64,000 nt of DNA from the NCBI GenBank assembly GCA_013399305.1, contig VXAI01000082.1, positions 805,814 to 869,813 on the forward strand, given 5' to 3'. Of the stretch, positions 60,953-64,000 are shown piece after piece (the first letter of the stretch is position 1; each line of letters starts with the position of its first letter). Source of the stretch: Rostratula benghalensis (taxonomy: Eukaryota; Chordata; Aves; Charadriiformes; Rostratulidae). Below the pieces are notes generated by a model that did not search any database, was not told where the DNA came from, and worked only from the letters and a program-made list of their open reading frames with translations. The translations under genes and the position numbers were made by a program.

Positions 60953-63900
60953 CTAAAAGGGAAAAGAGGACAGAATTTTAGATGATCAACATCTTATTTT
61001 ATCTTTGGTTAACAAATGTTGGCTACTAAAAAAACCCTAAAATTACAGTTTTAAAATACAAATTACTAAAACAGGATTAGGAAATTGATTTTAAGACGAT
61101 GACTATGAAGCCACAATTAACACATAACAATGAATCTGCATCTTTTTTAGTTCTGTCCTGTGCATATGTAAGAGCCCATCTAAACAAATCTACCAAGAAA
61201 TGAATCCTCCTGCAGTGTGAAAACATTGGACTTACCAAGTCTGTAAAATGTAAAATTTTCCTTTCTAAAATGCAAACAGTGCAGTTCAAAGAGCATAAAA
61301 ATGAGCTGGTTACTATTGTCATTATCTAGAGATCTTACCTATGAACTTCAAATTTCTAACACATAGAAGAAGCACAGCCCTAAAAATACAGTTTCTTCCT
61401 ACTCCATTTTTGAAGCAGTCTACAGCAATTAAGCCAAGGCTTTTCATTCTTCCTTCATAAGGACACCTATATCTGTCTATATGCTATATGAAGTCTCTAG
61501 AGCTGCAAATCCAAGGTGGCCTCCACCAGTTCAACCACTGACTGCCCAAGTCCCACCTGCCTCCAGTTCCTGTCCTTCCTTAGCACTTGTGTCACTGGAT
61601 TAGCTTTTCCAGCATCTCAGGTATTGGAGTGGCTACATGGTCTAATGAGCCCTCCAGCCAGCAGGAAGATGCAGCTGGGGCAGTGACAGGCCAAGGGCCC
61701 AGCTGCCAGCAGTCAGCTTGTTTAAAGCTCCCATGGATACAACATCCAGGCTCCTTTGCAACACAATTCCTTCAAGGACATGAAAGTTGTAGCATGTACT
61801 TCACTTAGCAAATGTAAAATAAACCCTGCTTCTGGGTAGGTCTTGCATGGTTACTGAAGCCTGACTTTAAGTAGGAGCTGTTCTACTTTTTTTTTTTTTT
61901 TTTTTAACCTTAAAAAGACTCTACAGCTGTAGCTCCCAAGCTGATCTGCTAAAAACTATGAGGAGATGTAGGGAGAGACCCTGTAACACAGCCAAGCCAC
62001 ACAGCACTGCCTCATCAGGAGCTCTTCAAAAAAGTCTAATAGCTACAAGACTGCAATTTAACATCAGGAAAAATTCAATTTAAGCCCATGTTTCTGCAGA
62101 GAGGTGTGGTCCCTCTTTCTCACCTCTGCACTCAGCTGCATGTCCCCAGTCAGTTCATGGCACTGTAACGGAGCTGTGTGGTTAGCCAGACCTCTCCTTT
62201 GACATTTATTTACCCCATGGACACAAGGGCACTAATACTAACACAAGGAACCAACAACAGCTTTGCTTCCTGGCAGTAGCAAAATCTTAACCTGATTTAA
62301 ATTGTTTACAAGAACACACCAAAGAACAGAGAAGTCAGTATCATCATCAGGAGGTGATATCCCAAGGAACAAGGGGAGATGAACAATGATCAGAAAAATG
62401 ACCATACAGAGCAAGCTGTACACGGCAATAAGTGAGAGTTACCCCAGCTGCTCTAACTTTTGAATTTAATTCAAAAGGGGAAATAAAGATACTTCTTAAT
62501 TCCCTCAGACAACCATTTACTTATGAGGAAATGTAGCAACTACGATACTAAATGACAGCCAACTGTAGGTAACGCAGTTCTGAAGACAATCTGAAGAGAT
62601 GATGCATCCTCCAGATACCTTGGCCTTGGAAAACTGGAGTCCACAAGCTAGTTACCTGTCTCACAATAAACAGAAACTGGCAGTAAGAAATCAAAAGACA
62701 AATATAAAGAGTTTGAATGATCCAAATAAGACATTCATAAAGTAGTAATAAGAAATTAATTATTTACCAGAGAAGAGAGGAAGAGACAAATATTCTAGTG
62801 AAACTTCTTACTGTTCCTCATGAACCACTGCTAATGAACTTGAGCGGATACAAAAATTCAGGCATTTTTAGGAGGGGGTTTTGCACTATATTGTCTAAAT
62901 CCTCAAGTTTTCCACATCCCTCAGTTTTATGCCAACTCTTTTCCAAGTAAGTTTTTTTCCAGAATGTTTGACTAGGAAAGCATTTGATTACAGCAGCATA
63001 GCCTATTTTGGAACAGGAGACCTAATTGTGCCAGATAAAATGGCCTAACTTCTTTTTAAAAATGGCTGGGTTTAATTCCCATTTTAGTCGCAGAAGACTC
63101 AAATCACTAAGTATTTTGATGGGTCTCAAGGAAGACACATCCAGAGCCCACAAGCCCACTCTCAGCTAGTAAAGTCAAAGCAAGGAAAAAAAAATAAAAA
63201 ATACAGCTTGCAGAAAGATTTCCTGCAGGAAAGAGAGCAGACAGACACAAAAATCCAAACCCAGGACTTGTAGAAAGATGCTTTTTCCTTACATTTTAGC
63301 ATGATTTCAACTTCCCCTTTTGGCAACTGGTTATGGATTTTTGCTCCCAGAGAAAAATTCAACCCTACCCTTACACACAGAAGGAAAAAAAAAAAAACCC
63401 CAACAAAAGAACCCCAGCACAAATCCAACCAGCAGTTTAGTATTAGCATCTTAATTCCTAACCTCATCTAATGCATTTGCATCTCTCTTTTATTAAGCTT
63501 TATGGCAATTGTGGTTTTATACAAATTAAACTGACTTCCTTGCCAAAAGACAAAACTTATGCAAAGCTATATTGAGAACCCCCCCTAGAGAACTACTAGA
63601 AAAATTTCCACTGACTCCCTTTGAAGGAAGGGACAGTAAGACCAGCTTTTTTTTTTTTTTCAACTGGATGTACTGGACTCAAGTCTAAACAGGAGACCAG
63701 CCTAGATTCAGGACTGTCTTAAAATTAATTATTTGTATATTGCATTGATTAAAAAAAATGACCATAATACTCAGTACTTAGCTTAACAGTAAAACTACAT
63801 TAAGTAAAATCCAGCCTCTGCAAGATAAGTTGTCTTCTATTTTCCACTGCAGTTTTAAAAGAACAGCTTTATCCTGAACATAAAAGCCTTGACTATTCTA

Positions 63901-64000
63901 ACACTTCACTTAGGATAAAGGACAACTGGCACTCTCCCTATTTGATATGGGACTATCAACAGCACTTTTGGAGTCCTGCTAGGAAAAATATAATAAATAT
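60953..64000 (-). other. WDR47 5' intron, upstream exon outside the window
   Basis: The acceptor at 60953-60954 shows that a non-coding first exon lies upstream. No CpG-rich segment or credible exon appears before the window edge, so the promoter is probably beyond 64000. The sequence is AT-rich with poly-T runs near 61890 and 63650. Open frames here are short and unrecognised. Confidence 0.7.

Overview
The window is vertebrate nuclear DNA and almost certainly avian. It contains three multi-exon genes with GT-AG introns. It also contains several CR1 LINE fragments ending in the ATTCTATGA-type repeat typical of bird genomes. The species cannot be told from the sequence. Assembly gaps occur at 1-82 and 28512-28583, and there is a single n at 46691.

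Layout. (1) GPSM2 (LGN) lies on the plus strand. Its GC-rich 5' end abuts the leading gap, and its 14 coding exons run from 10028 to 28053 (662 codons). (2) CLCC1 lies on the minus strand. Its start codon is at 38621. It has eight securely placed coding exons, a ninth that either ends in a stop at 30145 or splices on, and a candidate terminal exon at 29414-29641. Its promoter is probably the CpG island at about 39440-40225. (3) WDR47 lies on the minus strand with its start codon at 60943. Fourteen coding exons run down to the stop at 41928 (918 codons), and a poly(A) signal sits at 40672-40677. The bases beyond 60953 are the WDR47 5' intron or leader. GPSM2 and CLCC1 converge tail to tail. WDR47 and CLCC1 are in tandem, with only about 0.4-0.5 kb between the WDR47 3' end and the CLCC1 CpG island. 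From memory, the order GPSM2-CLCC1-WDR47 matches mammals.

The exon models were built by hand. Each junction keeps the reading frame, each intron is GT-AG, and the assembled proteins align end to end with what I remember of the human proteins. The exceptions are the 3' end of CLCC1 and the last dozen residues of GPSM2. The three genes do not form one pathway: GPSM2 orients the mitotic spindle, CLCC1 is an ER membrane protein linked to anion conductance, and WDR47 is a neuronal microtubule-associated WD40 protein.

I saw no new biological system. The points most worth a second look are a splice-site-flanked open frame in GPSM2 intron 1, the unusual GPSM2 C-terminus, the two alternative CLCC1 endings, the opposed poly(A) signals between GPSM2 and CLCC1, and a CR1 insertion abutting the CLCC1 promoter.
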